Assembly (NCBI GenBank): GCA_963789565.1
Contig: CAWBKX010000002.1
Location: 2,294,001 to 2,358,000 of the forward strand
DNA length: 64,000 nt
DNA from: CALAGB01 sp963789565
GTDB lineage: Bacteria; Chloroflexota; Chloroflexia; Thermomicrobiales; Thermomicrobiaceae
Reading direction: 5' to 3'
The notes beneath the pieces are model-generated. The model worked only from the letters and a program-made list of their open reading frames with translations. It was not told where the DNA came from and searched no databases. Numbering within the stretch: the first letter of the stretch is position 1; each line of letters starts with the position of its first letter. The position numbers and the translations under genes are program-made. Shown piece by piece: positions 39,593 through 48,211 of the stretch.

Positions 39593-40693
39593 TTATCGCG
39601 TCAGGGCCGCGACGACGCCGTTGGCGACGGCCGAGAGCCGGAAATACCAGCGGTCCATGTCGATGTTGGCGTGGGTGTTCGAGACATAGGCGATCCCAAT
39701 CTCGTTGACTGGATCGACCGCCAGCACGCAGCCGGATGCCCCGCCATGACCGAACGTCGCCGGAGAACCAAGCTCCGCCAGCCCGAATCCGCCCGCGGCG
39801 AAGTTGAGCTCGAAGCCGAGCCCCCAGGGTTGCGGCAAAGGCAGCTCGAACCCTACCAGGTTGCCGTGCGCTCTGCCGCCGGTCTGATCGACCGTCATGG
39901 CTCTGGCCGTGGCTTGCGAGACGATGGGGTTGTCCGCTCCGGGAGCGAAGAGCAACCCGAACTTCAGTACGTCGGATGCGCTGGCAACCGCGCCGAAAGA
40001 GGGATGGGCCAATTGCAGCGCATAGGGGGAGTTGTACATGGCGCCGTCGGTGCCGTAGCCCAGTGTCCCCACCACGTGTGCGATCCGTCCGTAGTCGCTG
40101 GGGTCGGGCGGCATGAAGGTGTTGGTCAGACCGGCGGACTCGAGCACCATCGTTCGTACCAAATCGGGGAACGAGAGGCCGGTGACGACGCACGCCATGC
40201 GCGCCGCCAGGGCGATGCCGAAGTCGCTGTACTCGAAGCGCGTGCCGGGCTTGAACTTGAGCGGATGCTCGTAAGCCTCGTCGATGATCTCGTCGATCGG
40301 CGTCTGGTCGATCAGTCGCTTCTCCATCTCAGGCGATTCATAGATGATGCCCGAGGTGTGGGTCAGCAGGTGGCGTAGCCGTATCTCTTCGCGGCCGTCG
40401 CCGGTGAACTCCGGCAAGACAGAGTGAACCGACGTCGAGAGCGTGAGCTCCCCCTGCTCCACCACCGCCATGACCGCGGCAGCGCTGTAGAGCTTGGAGG
40501 CGGACGCCAGCGGCCAGAGGACATTTGGTCCGGCGGCGAGCCCGTCGGCGGCCTGACCCGTGTACCAGTCGGCGATCATCTCGCCAGATTTACTGACGGC
40601 CAACCCTGCTCCGGCGATCTCGCCATCCTCGACGAAGCGCTCGATCCGCCGTTGCACTCTTGAGAGATCACCCGCGATCCCCTTGCGGTTCAT
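39593..40693 (-). CDS. serine hydrolase, class C beta-lactamase / esterase family
   Basis: A 366-residue penicillin-binding-protein-fold enzyme. LWPLASASKLYSAAAVMAVV (~80) holds the SxxK nucleophile (SASK), RFEYSDFGIALAARM (~152) the YSD equivalent of YxN, and HGGASGCVLAVDP (~325) the HxG-type third motif. There is no signal peptide, so it is cytosolic, like esterase EstB rather than a secreted beta-lactamase. Substrate unknown. A palindrome follows the stop. The gene runs leftward alone. Confidence 0.88.
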   Translation of the reverse strand: MNRKGIAGDLSRVQRRIERFVEDGEIAGAGLAVSKSGEMIADWYTGQAADGLAAGPNVLWPLASASKLYSAAAVMAVVEQGELTLSTSVHSVLPEFTGDGREEIRLRHLLTHTSGIIYESPEMEKRLIDQTPIDEIIDEAYEHPLKFKPGTRFEYSDFGIALAARMACVVTGLSFPDLVRTMVLESAGLTNTFMPPDPSDYGRIAHVVGTLGYGTDGAMYNSPYALQLAHPSFGAVASASDVLKFGLLFAPGADNPIVSQATARAMTVDQTGGRAHGNLVGFELPLPQPWGLGFELNFAAGGFGLAELGSPATFGHGGASGCVLAVDPVNEIGIAYVSNTHANIDMDRWYFRLSAVANGVVAALTR

Positions 40694-40773
40694 CCGATCC
40701 CGTTCCTTCCACTGCCATCAGCAATACCCGCTGCATTATGCACGCGAATGCAATGATGAGCGCGCCGTTGTCA

Positions 40774-42141
40774 CTACTTGCTTGTGGCGGTCAGGTGATA
40801 GATGGTGCCGTTGTTGAGATCGCAGATGTAGAGCTCGCCGTTGCCGTCCTGCCCAAAGGAGCTGTAACCGGCTTTTCCTTGCGCGACTTGCGTCTGCGAC
40901 CACTTGCCGCTGGCGTCCCGCGTGAGCGCCCAGATCGTGCCGCTGCAGTAGTCAGTGAAGAAGTAGGCGCCGTCGATCGCCTTATATTGCGAACCGCGAT
41001 AGACATAGCCACCGGTGACCGAGCAATTGCCGGGCGCGTGCGAGTACTCGGCTACCGGCATGGTCAGGCCAGACGTGTCGCAATTCTTGGACGGCTGGTA
41101 GCAGTGCGTCGCCTCCATGATTTTCCAACCGAAATTGAGACCTGGTTTGAGGTCCGACGAGACGAAATCGATCTCTTCCCAGGTGCTCTGCCCCACGTCG
41201 CCGATGTAGAGGTCGTGTGTGGCGCGATCGAAGCTGAAGCGCCATGGATTGCGCAGCCCATAGGCCCAGATCTCTGGCTTGCCCTTCTTGCCGTCGGCAA
41301 ACGGGTTACTGGGCGGAATCGAATACGGATCGCCGTGGTCGACGTCGATGCGCAGGATCTTGCCGAGGAGCGTGTTGGTCTTTTGCCCGTTCCCCTGCGG
41401 ATCTCCCTCAGAGCCACCGTCACCGGCCCCGATCCAGAGCATGCCGTCCGGGCCAAACGCCAACTGCCCGCCATTGTGATTGGCATAGGGCTGCTTAATG
41501 CCGAGGATCTTCTTGAAGCTGTTGGGGTCGGTGCTGGTGTGATCGGACGAAGCGGTGATGCGCGCTACCACCGTATTGCCGTTGGTGTCGGTGTAGTCAA
41601 CGTAGAGGTAGCCGTTGCTGGCGTAGTTGGGGTGGAAGGCCACGCTGAAGAGACCTTGCTCGCTGCCGGACGAGCGGATGCGGGACGTGATGTCCAGGAA
41701 AGGCTGGCTCTGCACGTTGCCACCCTTCACCAGCAGGATCTTTCCGCCCTTCTCGACGATGAAGATGTCGCCGCTGCCGTCACCAGAGTCGGTCAAGAAG
41801 ACGGGATTGTTCAAGTCTCCAAAGATCGGTTCCAGACCAATGGTGACCGACGAGAGATCGACCGGGACCGAGGTTGGTTCTGGAGCATTTGTGCCCGTGG
41901 CCCCGGAAGTGGCTGATGTCCCCCCAGACGTGGCGGACGCGGACCCGTTGCCGCTTGTAGCTGTCGTCGCGCTGCTCTCGCTCGACGACGTGGGCGTGGC
42001 CGGATTGCCAGATGAGAGGCAGGCGGGGGCGATCAGCAGGAGCAGGACGATCGATAAGCCTGCCAGGTGAGATCGTGAGAGTCGCTTGACGTGAACGGTG
42101 CGGGACGAAGACGTCGACATTGCCCGGAAGTGATGCCGCAT
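40774..42141 (-). CDS. PQQ-type sugar dehydrogenase (GSDH/HHIP-like) lipoprotein
   Basis: A 455-residue secreted protein. A signal peptide ending LLIAPAC gives a lipoprotein anchored by Cys ~41. A Ser/Thr/Gly linker precedes a six-bladed beta-propeller: VGLEPIFGDLNNPVFLTDSG, LFSVAFHPNYASNGYLYVDY (blade with the base-catalyst His), NHNGGQLAFGPDGMLWIGAG and WEEIDFVSSDLKPGLNFGW are characteristic of soluble glucose dehydrogenase/Hedgehog-interacting-like proteins. Whether PQQ is bound is unknown. GAGG precedes the ATG at 42141; one at 42120 is possible but has no ribosome site. Confidence 0.88.
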   Translation of the reverse strand: MRHHFRAMSTSSSRTVHVKRLSRSHLAGLSIVLLLLIAPACLSSGNPATPTSSSESSATTATSGNGSASATSGGTSATSGATGTNAPEPTSVPVDLSSVTIGLEPIFGDLNNPVFLTDSGDGSGDIFIVEKGGKILLVKGGNVQSQPFLDITSRIRSSGSEQGLFSVAFHPNYASNGYLYVDYTDTNGNTVVARITASSDHTSTDPNSFKKILGIKQPYANHNGGQLAFGPDGMLWIGAGDGGSEGDPQGNGQKTNTLLGKILRIDVDHGDPYSIPPSNPFADGKKGKPEIWAYGLRNPWRFSFDRATHDLYIGDVGQSTWEEIDFVSSDLKPGLNFGWKIMEATHCYQPSKNCDTSGLTMPVAEYSHAPGNCSVTGGYVYRGSQYKAIDGAYFFTDYCSGTIWALTRDASGKWSQTQVAQGKAGYSSFGQDGNGELYICDLNNGTIYHLTATSK

Positions 42142-42246
42142 TGATCCTCAACTCATCCTCAAACGTCCACGCCCAGTTAAAGAGAGCTGGACCGGGTGGC
42201 CCGTGCCCTCATCGACCTGGCATTGCAGGGTCCTCGCGGCGTGGAC

Positions 42247-42291
42247 GTGGCCGGTGACGTGGTGATCGCACTGCCGCAATCACCCGGCCAC
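42247..42291 (-). terminator. extended hairpin after the aspartoacylase-like gene
   Basis: Arms GTGGCCGG (42247-42254) and CCGGCCAC (42284-42291), with an inner GTGAT/ATCAC stem, 37 bases beyond the leftward stop. No U-tract. Confidence 0.5.
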
Positions 42292-42327
42292 CGACCACTC
42301 AGGCATTGGGGAATCTGAGCGCGTGGA

Positions 42328-43287
42328 CTAGGCGACCACGCTCATCAGGATGCCCTTCTCTTTGACCGCCGCGCTCGTGGTGCGATACAGGACGGTGCCG
42401 TCGAACTGCGCCTGAATCTCGTCCAGCTCATTGCCCAGCAGGTCGAGAATGTGGCCGACCGTCTGCCCGGACTTGATCTTATCTCCGGCGCGGACGTCGC
42501 AGATCCAGAAGCCGTCACGCGGCGCGAAGAGGGTCTGCGAGCGTGAGGCGTGGGTCGTGCCCGGGATCTCCGGATCGCCGGGCAAGTTGCCGTTCACTTG
42601 CAAGGTGCGGATAGTGCCGTCTACCAACGTATCGACGTCGTCCAGCGTCAGTTGACCAATACCGCCCGCTTCGGCAAGGAGCGCGGCCACACCCGCCTGG
42701 GCCGCCGAGACGTAGGTCATGCCACCCGGCTGGTTTGGATCGGCCTGGCGTCCCATGGTGAATGGGAGCCCGAACGCCTCGGCCATCTTCTTGGAGCGCT
42801 CTGAAACACTGGGTTCGCCGTTGGCCAGGAATCCGCAGAAGGGCAGTAATTCCTCGACCATGTCGCCGCCATGTAGATCGACGAACGAATCGCTGGGGGT
42901 GATGACCGAGTTGAACATGAAGTAGGCCAGAGCGTCGCAGAAGGTGCCGTTGGCGCGACCAGGGAAGACGCGGTTCAGGTTCTTGCCGTCGTACGGATTG
43001 AAGAAGGCGGTGCGCTCCCAGAAGGACGGGAGATTGACGATCGGCACCACCACGATGCGGCCGTGGACCTCGTTCGGATCGATCTCGCGTGCCAAACGTA
43101 CCGCGGCGCGGATCGAGACGTACTCACAGCCGTGGATACCGGCGATGATCGTGGCCAGCGGACCGTCATGTTTGCCGGTGATGCTGACGTAGGGCCAGGT
43201 CCAGCCGCTCAGGATCCGCAAATCCGAATGAAGTTCGCCTTCCTGTCGTTCGCCTTTACCGGGAAATTCGGGGGTTGTGCTTGCCAT
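42328..43287 (-). CDS. succinylglutamate desuccinylase / aspartoacylase-family zinc hydrolase
   Basis: A 319-residue M14-type enzyme. AGIHGCEYVSIRAAVRLARE (~45-65) carries the HxxE zinc pair, NLNRVFPGRANG (~105) the substrate arginine region, and SFVDLHGGDMVEELLPF (~135) the third zinc His and a Glu. The C-terminal ~100 residues form the usual beta domain, with GDKIKSGQTVGHILDLLGN resembling a lipoyl-like fold. Family members deacylate N-acyl amino acids (e.g. ectoine metabolism DoeB, aspartoacylase). The ATG at 43287 follows GGGTGGGAG. No pathway partners are adjacent. Confidence 0.88.
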   Translation of the reverse strand: MASTTPEFPGKGERQEGELHSDLRILSGWTWPYVSITGKHDGPLATIIAGIHGCEYVSIRAAVRLAREIDPNEVHGRIVVVPIVNLPSFWERTAFFNPYDGKNLNRVFPGRANGTFCDALAYFMFNSVITPSDSFVDLHGGDMVEELLPFCGFLANGEPSVSERSKKMAEAFGLPFTMGRQADPNQPGGMTYVSAAQAGVAALLAEAGGIGQLTLDDVDTLVDGTIRTLQVNGNLPGDPEIPGTTHASRSQTLFAPRDGFWICDVRAGDKIKSGQTVGHILDLLGNELDEIQAQFDGTVLYRTTSAAVKEKGILMSVVA

Positions 43288-43375
43288 CGTCTCCCACCCT
43301 TTCGTGTCGAGTGACCTGCAACGTGCAATGGGAGCATTGTAATGGCGATCGCCGGGCAACGGGCGATGCGACGGT

Positions 43376-44590
43376 TCAATCGTGGATCCAGACCGTGGTG
43401 CCGATTGGCGCCCATTGGTAGAGCCAGGCCGCCCCTGGGGTGGTCATGTTGACGCATCCGTGGCTCATCTCGTGACCGAAGTTGGCATGCCAATACGTGC
43501 CGTGCAGCGCGTAGCCTCCCGCGAGGAAGTACATCACCCATGGCACATTCTTCAGGTCGTAATAGTCAGGGTCACCCGGTTTGCCGTTCTTCATCTCGTC
43601 AGAGGGCAGCTTATAGAAGATCTTGTAATAGCCAGGCGGCGTCACGTTGGGCGGCAACCCACTGGAAATGTACTCCTGATAGACGACTTTGTTGTCCTGC
43701 CAGGCGCGCATGTACTGCTGAGACAGGTTGACCTCGATCCACTTCGGAAAGCCGTCCGGCGCTCCAGGAAGGGGCGTCGTCAGCGCGGCCGGGTCGGCCG
43801 GCTGATTCACCGTCCAGAGCGTTGGGCTGTAATTGGGTGCGCCGTCGGAAACGGCCACCGATGGGGCATCGACGCCGTCACGCCTGGCGGCGTCGGTGCC
43901 GAGCAAGCGCAGCTGCACCGTTTGCCCATTCGCATCGTCTGGATGCCACTCGAAAATCGCGCGTTCGAAGTACTGCACGGTGAAGCCGCTGGTCGGATCG
44001 CGGAATTCTTCGGAGATCGGATACCCGAAGACCGACACGCCTCCGTGCATGCCCCAGAAATCGTAAAAGCCGTTGTTCAGCGTATGCTGCGTTGCCGAGA
44101 AATAGACAGAACTGACATCGTCTTGCACCTGTGGTGCGGGGGCGAAGGGGTTGGATGCAGTCGGGAGCGGAAAGCCAAGTGACGAGGCGACTTCCCGGGC
44201 TTTGCTCTGACCTGCGTCCCATTGAGCCGATGCCTGCACCGCGAGATCGGCACCCAGACGGCGGAGCTGCACCTGCTGCCCGTCCGGCGCGTCAGCGTGG
44301 TATTCGAGAACCGCGCGCTCGAAATACTGGACGGTGACAGGTGTGCCAGTTCCGGGTTGGTTCTGCTGGAATTCCCCAGTGATCGGATAGCCGAGGGTGG
44401 TGAGACCGCCGTTGTCGAGCCAGTAGTTGAGAAAGCCGAGTCCGAGGTACTGACCGGTCTGCGAGAAGTAGACGCGGTTTGGCCCGGTGTAGTTTGCGGC
44501 GAGCGCGGAGGACGGCACGATCGTGGCAGCCGGTAGGAACATCATCAGCGCAAGGAGGGCACTAAGCGCCAGGGTGACACTGCGCCGCAT
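43376..44590 (-). CDS. secreted L,D-transpeptidase with two N-terminal repeats
   Basis: A 404-residue exported enzyme. The signal peptide spans residues 1-33. Two repeats of about 75 residues follow (first: YLGLGFLNYWLDNGGLTTLG; second: TLNNGFYDFWGMHGGVSVFG), each ending VQYFERA. The YkuD catalytic domain is C-terminal: LHGTYWHANFGHEMSHGCVN has the HG...SHGC motif with the nucleophilic Cys. It cross-links peptidoglycan or attaches proteins to it, and the repeats probably bind cell-wall polymer. AAGGAGA lies before the ATG at 44590. Single gene. Confidence 0.9.
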   Translation of the reverse strand: MRRSVTLALSALLALMMFLPAATIVPSSALAANYTGPNRVYFSQTGQYLGLGFLNYWLDNGGLTTLGYPITGEFQQNQPGTGTPVTVQYFERAVLEYHADAPDGQQVQLRRLGADLAVQASAQWDAGQSKAREVASSLGFPLPTASNPFAPAPQVQDDVSSVYFSATQHTLNNGFYDFWGMHGGVSVFGYPISEEFRDPTSGFTVQYFERAIFEWHPDDANGQTVQLRLLGTDAARRDGVDAPSVAVSDGAPNYSPTLWTVNQPADPAALTTPLPGAPDGFPKWIEVNLSQQYMRAWQDNKVVYQEYISSGLPPNVTPPGYYKIFYKLPSDEMKNGKPGDPDYYDLKNVPWVMYFLAGGYALHGTYWHANFGHEMSHGCVNMTTPGAAWLYQWAPIGTTVWIHD

Positions 44591-44801
44591 TTGCGTCTCC
44601 TTTGCAGTCAACAAAGTAGGAGCGGCCCACTTGGGCCGTCACATCAGGGTTAAATCTCCTCGCAGGAGGTATACCGCGTCACGCGCTGACGATCCACCCG
44701 AGGCTCGCTGGTTTGAACGGGTAGATGGACCAGGATCATGGGCGACGGCGCGACTTGTGGCGTCCACGCCTTCGATCGTCAAGAAAATCGCCGTCGAAGC
44801 G
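44591..44801. other. intergenic region
   Basis: 211 bases upstream of the transpeptidase gene and downstream of vapC. No repeat or strong promoter stands out beyond the CTCCTCGCAGGAGG dyad near 44660. Confidence 0.35.
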
Positions 44802-45227
44802 CTACTCGCTCAGTACCAAAGGTTCGATCCGGCGAATATGAGGTACTCGGTCGAATCCCCGATCATAGCTCACAAGTTCAGCGATGCCATCATGCTCCAT
44901 GTGAGACACCGTCAGTGCATCCTCGAAGTCAAGTCTTGGATAGCTCTCGTAGATCTCCAGCGCACGCAGGAACCTGCGCTTCCCAGTGATCTTTAGACCA
45001 CGAAGGGCAAGGATTGGTTGTAATCGCTTGCGGATTTCGCCAGTTGGAAGGTTGTAGAGCGTGCGAGACGACAAGACGTAAACGACTTCGGCAATGACGC
45101 TTTCCGACGTTGTCGCCGTGACATCTCCAGAGCGGAGACCCTGAAACAGCGCGAAGCACGCTTGGGCTTTTTCCTCGTCGTCACGCGTCAACAGTCGGAT
45201 GAAAACATTCGCATCTAGAAATCTCAT
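44802..45227 (-). CDS. PIN-domain ribonuclease toxin (VapC-like)
   Basis: A 141-residue toxin. Conserved acids are D5 (MRFLDANVFIRLL), a Glu in SESVIAEVVYVL (~44), and Asp in RLDFEDALTVSHM (~100) and VSYDRGFDRV (~119); these coordinate Mg and cut RNA, in the best-known cases initiator tRNA. It overlaps the antitoxin stop by four bases, the standard order antitoxin then toxin. Confidence 0.9.
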   Translation of the reverse strand: MRFLDANVFIRLLTRDDEEKAQACFALFQGLRSGDVTATTSESVIAEVVYVLSSRTLYNLPTGEIRKRLQPILALRGLKITGKRRFLRALEIYESYPRLDFEDALTVSHMEHDGIAELVSYDRGFDRVPHIRRIEPLVLSE

Positions 45228-45490
45228 TCGGATTGCAGTCGTTTGACGAGCCGCGCGGCTCGTTCATCTTTTGCCTGACGCACGAGCTCATCGATGTCGT
45301 CAGGGCGTTGAAGTGGCTCAATCGAGCCGAATACGTCCTCAAGCGAGAAGCGTTCAGGTTCTACAGTGACGTGGTCGTCGTCAACGGTGAACACAACCTT
45401 GTCTCCAGGCTTGAGCCGGAACTTGCGGCGTACTTCGGCCGGTATCGTCACCTGACCGCGCTGAGTCATCGTTGTGCTGATCTGTTTCAT
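45224..45490 (-). CDS. AbrB/MazE-type antitoxin (VapB-like)
   Basis: An 88-residue protein with an N-terminal swapped-hairpin SpoVT-AbrB domain (MTQRGQVTIPAEVRRKFRLK, then PGDKVVF) and a C-terminal acidic tail that would block the toxin. Several starts are possible (TTG 45529, ATG 45502, ATG 45490); the ATG at 45490 gives the shortest complete AbrB domain. A dyad at 45505-45521 overlaps the promoter region and probably binds the VapBC complex. Confidence 0.88.
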   Translation of the reverse strand: MKQISTTMTQRGQVTIPAEVRRKFRLKPGDKVVFTVDDDHVTVEPERFSLEDVFGSIEPLQRPDDIDELVRQAKDERAARLVKRLQSE

Positions 45491-45504
45491 CAGTCGTCTC
45501 ATTG

Positions 45505-45521
45505 ATTGAAGGCCATTCAAT
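45505..45521. promoter_or_regulatory. dyad operator upstream of vapBC
   Basis: ATTGAA (45505-45510), GGCCA, TTCAAT (45516-45521) is a perfect 6-bp inverted repeat in AT-rich DNA immediately before the antitoxin start, the expected place for conditional autorepression. Confidence 0.6.
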
Positions 45522-45590
45522 GAGATCAATCATATGCAATGATTAGCACAGAGTTCAATGGGCGCGCTTCGTTCGGTCAGATTGGCCGCT

Positions 45591-48047
45591 CTACCCCTCA
45601 GTCAACCGCGCGATGGTGGTGACGCGGTCGCCGGTTTCGACGTCCAGGAGCTTCGATCCGCGCGTGGCGCGGGTCTGTCGCCGCATGGTCTTGGCGCTGA
45701 GCTGGGCCGAGATGCCGTTGGCGGAGGCCAGGATCAGGTCATCCTTGACGCCGACCAGCGTGGCCACGGCCAGGCGATCCCCGCGTGCCAGCGTGACAGC
45801 GGCAATGCCACCAGTAGCCCGGTGCCGCTGCGGGAATTGCGAGATGAGCGTGCGCTTGCCCATGCCCTTCTCGCTGACGACGACCAGGTCTTCATCGGTG
45901 CCGTCCGCCGCAAAGAGGGCGCCGACGATTTTGGCTCCGTCCTTAAGGGTGATGGCGTTGACGCCCTGTCCGTCACGGCCTGTGGCACGCACTTCGTCGT
46001 CCGCGAAGCGCAGAACCTGTCCGTCGCTCGTCACCACGAAATAGTCGCCTTTGGAGCCCTCATCGACCAGAGCCGCCGCGACGATCTCGTCGTCGCCCAG
46101 CAGCTTGACGTCGTTCAGGCCAGCCGCGTTGATGCTGCGGTATTCGGAGAGATCCGTCTTCTTGACCTTACCATTGGCCGTGAACCAGACGACGTGACGC
46201 GTCTCGTGCAGCTCATCGATCGTCAGCAAAGCTGCCAGCGATTCGTCCGGCTTGAGGCTGAAGACGCGCTGTGCCGGTTCGCCGCCGGTCGTCCGCGTTG
46301 CCTCCGGCACATCGTGGCCCTTCGCCATGTAGACGCGACCGTTGCGCGTCAGCACCAGTAGGTAATCGAGTGTCGAAGCTGGGATGATGGCGCTCATGCC
46401 GTCCCCTTTGGCCATCTTGGTGCTGCGGGTGCGGCGGAAGGCGTTCTCCGGCACGGCCTTGACCCGGCCCGATTCGGCAATCACGATCAGCATGTCCCGC
46501 TCTTCGACCAGACTGCCGACCGTTTCGATGGTGCCATCGGACGTGTCGATGCGGGTGCGACGGGCGTCGCCATGCTCCTTGAGGATCTCGGTCAACTCCT
46601 CCTTGAGCAACGCCACCTTCTTAGCCTCGCTCTTGAGGAGCGCCTGCAGTTCACGGATCGTCCGGGCGAGCTCCTTCTTCTCCTCGGCGTATTTGGAGGC
46701 GTCGAGCTTGGTCACCTGCGCCAGCGTCATGTTGGCGATGACGTCCGCCTGGATATCGCTCAGGCTGTACTTGACCTTGATCTGCTCTTTGGCGACGTTG
46801 CGATCGCGCGCCGCCTGGAAGATCTTGACGATCTCGTCAGCGTTGGCCGCACCGATGATCAGACCCTCGACGACGTGCAGGCGCTCTTCGGCCTTACGCA
46901 GTTGGTATTCGGCGCGCTTGGTGATGACGTCGATCTGGTGCCGGTTCCAGTATTTCAGCAGCTCGATCATGCCGGTCTGGCGTGGCTGACGAGCCGGCTG
47001 GCCCGGATCGCCGAAGAGGAAGACCATGTTGACCGGGACCGAAGTCTCCAGGTCGCTGAACTTGTAGAGCTGATTCAGCACCACTTCGGGCGTCGCGCCG
47101 CGTTCGAGCTCGATGACGACGCGCGTCCCCTTCTCTTCATCCGACTCGTTGCGGATGTCGGTGACGCCCTTGACCTTGCCGTCGTTGACCGAGTTGATCA
47201 TCGACTTCACCAGACGCGCCCGCGAGATGGGCGGGATCTCGGTGACGACTAGATTGTTCTGCCTGAGCTCCTGCTCGAGCCGCACCTCGGCGCGCACGAT
47301 GACGCGACCTTTGCCGGTCTCGAAGTAGCTCTCGATGCCGTCGGTGCCGATGACGCGGCCGCCGCTGGGGAAATCAGGCCCCTTGAGGATCTTCAGCAAC
47401 GCCTTCAGCGTCATCTCGGGATCGTCGAGGAGCGCGATAGCCGCCTTGATCGATTCGCTCAGATTGTGGGCCGGAATCTCGGTCGAGAGTCCGACAGCGA
47501 TGCCGGAGGCCGGATTGCAGATGGGCGGGATGCGGGCCGGTAGGTAGACCGGCTGGGTGACTTTGGGATTCTGCAAGTAGGTTTCGGTGAAGGGAACGGT
47601 CTCCTGATCGATGTCGCGCAGCAGCAATTCACCGATGGCCGAGAGGCGCATCTCGGTGTAGCGGTAGGCCGCGGCGGTGTCGCCGTCGACCGAGCCGAAG
47701 TTGCCCTGGCCTTCGATCAGCGGATAGCGCATGGTGAAGGGCTGAGCCATGCGCACGGCGGCGTCGTAGACCGCGCCGTCACCGTGCGGGTGATACGACT
47801 TGAGCACGTCGCCCACGATCGAGGCGCTTTTGACGGTCGAGCGATTGGAACGATAGCCGTTCTCCAGCATGCAAGCCAGGATGCGCCGTTGCACCGGCTT
47901 CAGCCCGTCGCGAGCGTCCGGCAGTGCGCGGCTGGTGACTACTGCCAGCGCGTATTGCACGAAGGCATCTTCGAAGAGGCTCGAGAACTCTTCAGTCTCG
48001 ATCTCCTCGCGGTGCCCATTCCCATTCATCACAACCGTCGTCGCCAT
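45591..48047 (-). CDS. type II topoisomerase subunit A (GyrA/ParC family)
   Basis: An 818-residue DNA cleavage subunit. RALPDARDGLKPVQRRIL and YHPHGDGAVYDAAVRMAQ are the winged-helix QRDR motifs; the catalytic tyrosine is in AAYRYTEMRLSAIG (~130). The C-terminal beta-pinwheel starts ~510 with five or six blades (FRRTRSTKMAKGDG, YRSINAAGLNDVKL, VRATGRDGQGVNAI). The exact GyrA box (QRRGGKG) is missing; the nearest match is FRRTRSTKMAKG. That argues for a topoisomerase IV (decatenase) rather than a supercoiling gyrase, but pinwheel divergence is common in these phyla. Transcribed with the B subunit upstream, 164 bases away across a repeat. Confidence 0.93.
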   Translation of the reverse strand: MATTVVMNGNGHREEIETEEFSSLFEDAFVQYALAVVTSRALPDARDGLKPVQRRILACMLENGYRSNRSTVKSASIVGDVLKSYHPHGDGAVYDAAVRMAQPFTMRYPLIEGQGNFGSVDGDTAAAYRYTEMRLSAIGELLLRDIDQETVPFTETYLQNPKVTQPVYLPARIPPICNPASGIAVGLSTEIPAHNLSESIKAAIALLDDPEMTLKALLKILKGPDFPSGGRVIGTDGIESYFETGKGRVIVRAEVRLEQELRQNNLVVTEIPPISRARLVKSMINSVNDGKVKGVTDIRNESDEEKGTRVVIELERGATPEVVLNQLYKFSDLETSVPVNMVFLFGDPGQPARQPRQTGMIELLKYWNRHQIDVITKRAEYQLRKAEERLHVVEGLIIGAANADEIVKIFQAARDRNVAKEQIKVKYSLSDIQADVIANMTLAQVTKLDASKYAEEKKELARTIRELQALLKSEAKKVALLKEELTEILKEHGDARRTRIDTSDGTIETVGSLVEERDMLIVIAESGRVKAVPENAFRRTRSTKMAKGDGMSAIIPASTLDYLLVLTRNGRVYMAKGHDVPEATRTTGGEPAQRVFSLKPDESLAALLTIDELHETRHVVWFTANGKVKKTDLSEYRSINAAGLNDVKLLGDDEIVAAALVDEGSKGDYFVVTSDGQVLRFADDEVRATGRDGQGVNAITLKDGAKIVGALFAADGTDEDLVVVSEKGMGKRTLISQFPQRHRATGGIAAVTLARGDRLAVATLVGVKDDLILASANGISAQLSAKTMRRQTRATRGSKLLDVETGDRVTTIARLTEG

Positions 48048-48063
48048 AGGTTCCCTCGTTATG

Positions 48064-48190
48064 GGCCCTCACCTCACCGCCCTCATCCCCTGACCCCTTC
48101 TCCCAATGCTAGGAGAAGGGGAACAACGTTCAACGTTGAACCTTCGTCTCCCCTCTCCCAGAATTGGGAGAGGGGATGGGGGTGAGGGCC
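48064..48190. repeat. MITE-like element between topoisomerase genes
   Basis: Ends GGCCCTCAC (48064-48072) and GTGAGGGCC (48182-48190) are inverted copies. Inside are two hairpins, CCCCTTCTCC/GGAGAAGGGG (48094-48121, the same arms as the element at 1447) and CCCCTCTCCCA/TGGGAGAGGGG (48150-48175), and a perfect 14-bp dyad GTTCAACGTTGAAC at 48128-48141. It splits the B-A topoisomerase operon. Confidence 0.75.
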
Positions 48191-48211
48191 ACCGGGGGTG
48201 AGGGCCGACTC

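Noticed and set aside
39340..39600. Possible CRISPR-like array of GGGCGAAGCTTG motifs
   Set aside because: Repeats are few, unequal in length and palindromic in different ways, without regular spacers; they are intergenic mini-repeats.
40660..41916. 418-codon plus-strand frame opposite the sugar dehydrogenase
   Set aside because: Val/Ala-rich antisense frame; the minus-strand propeller protein is clearly real.
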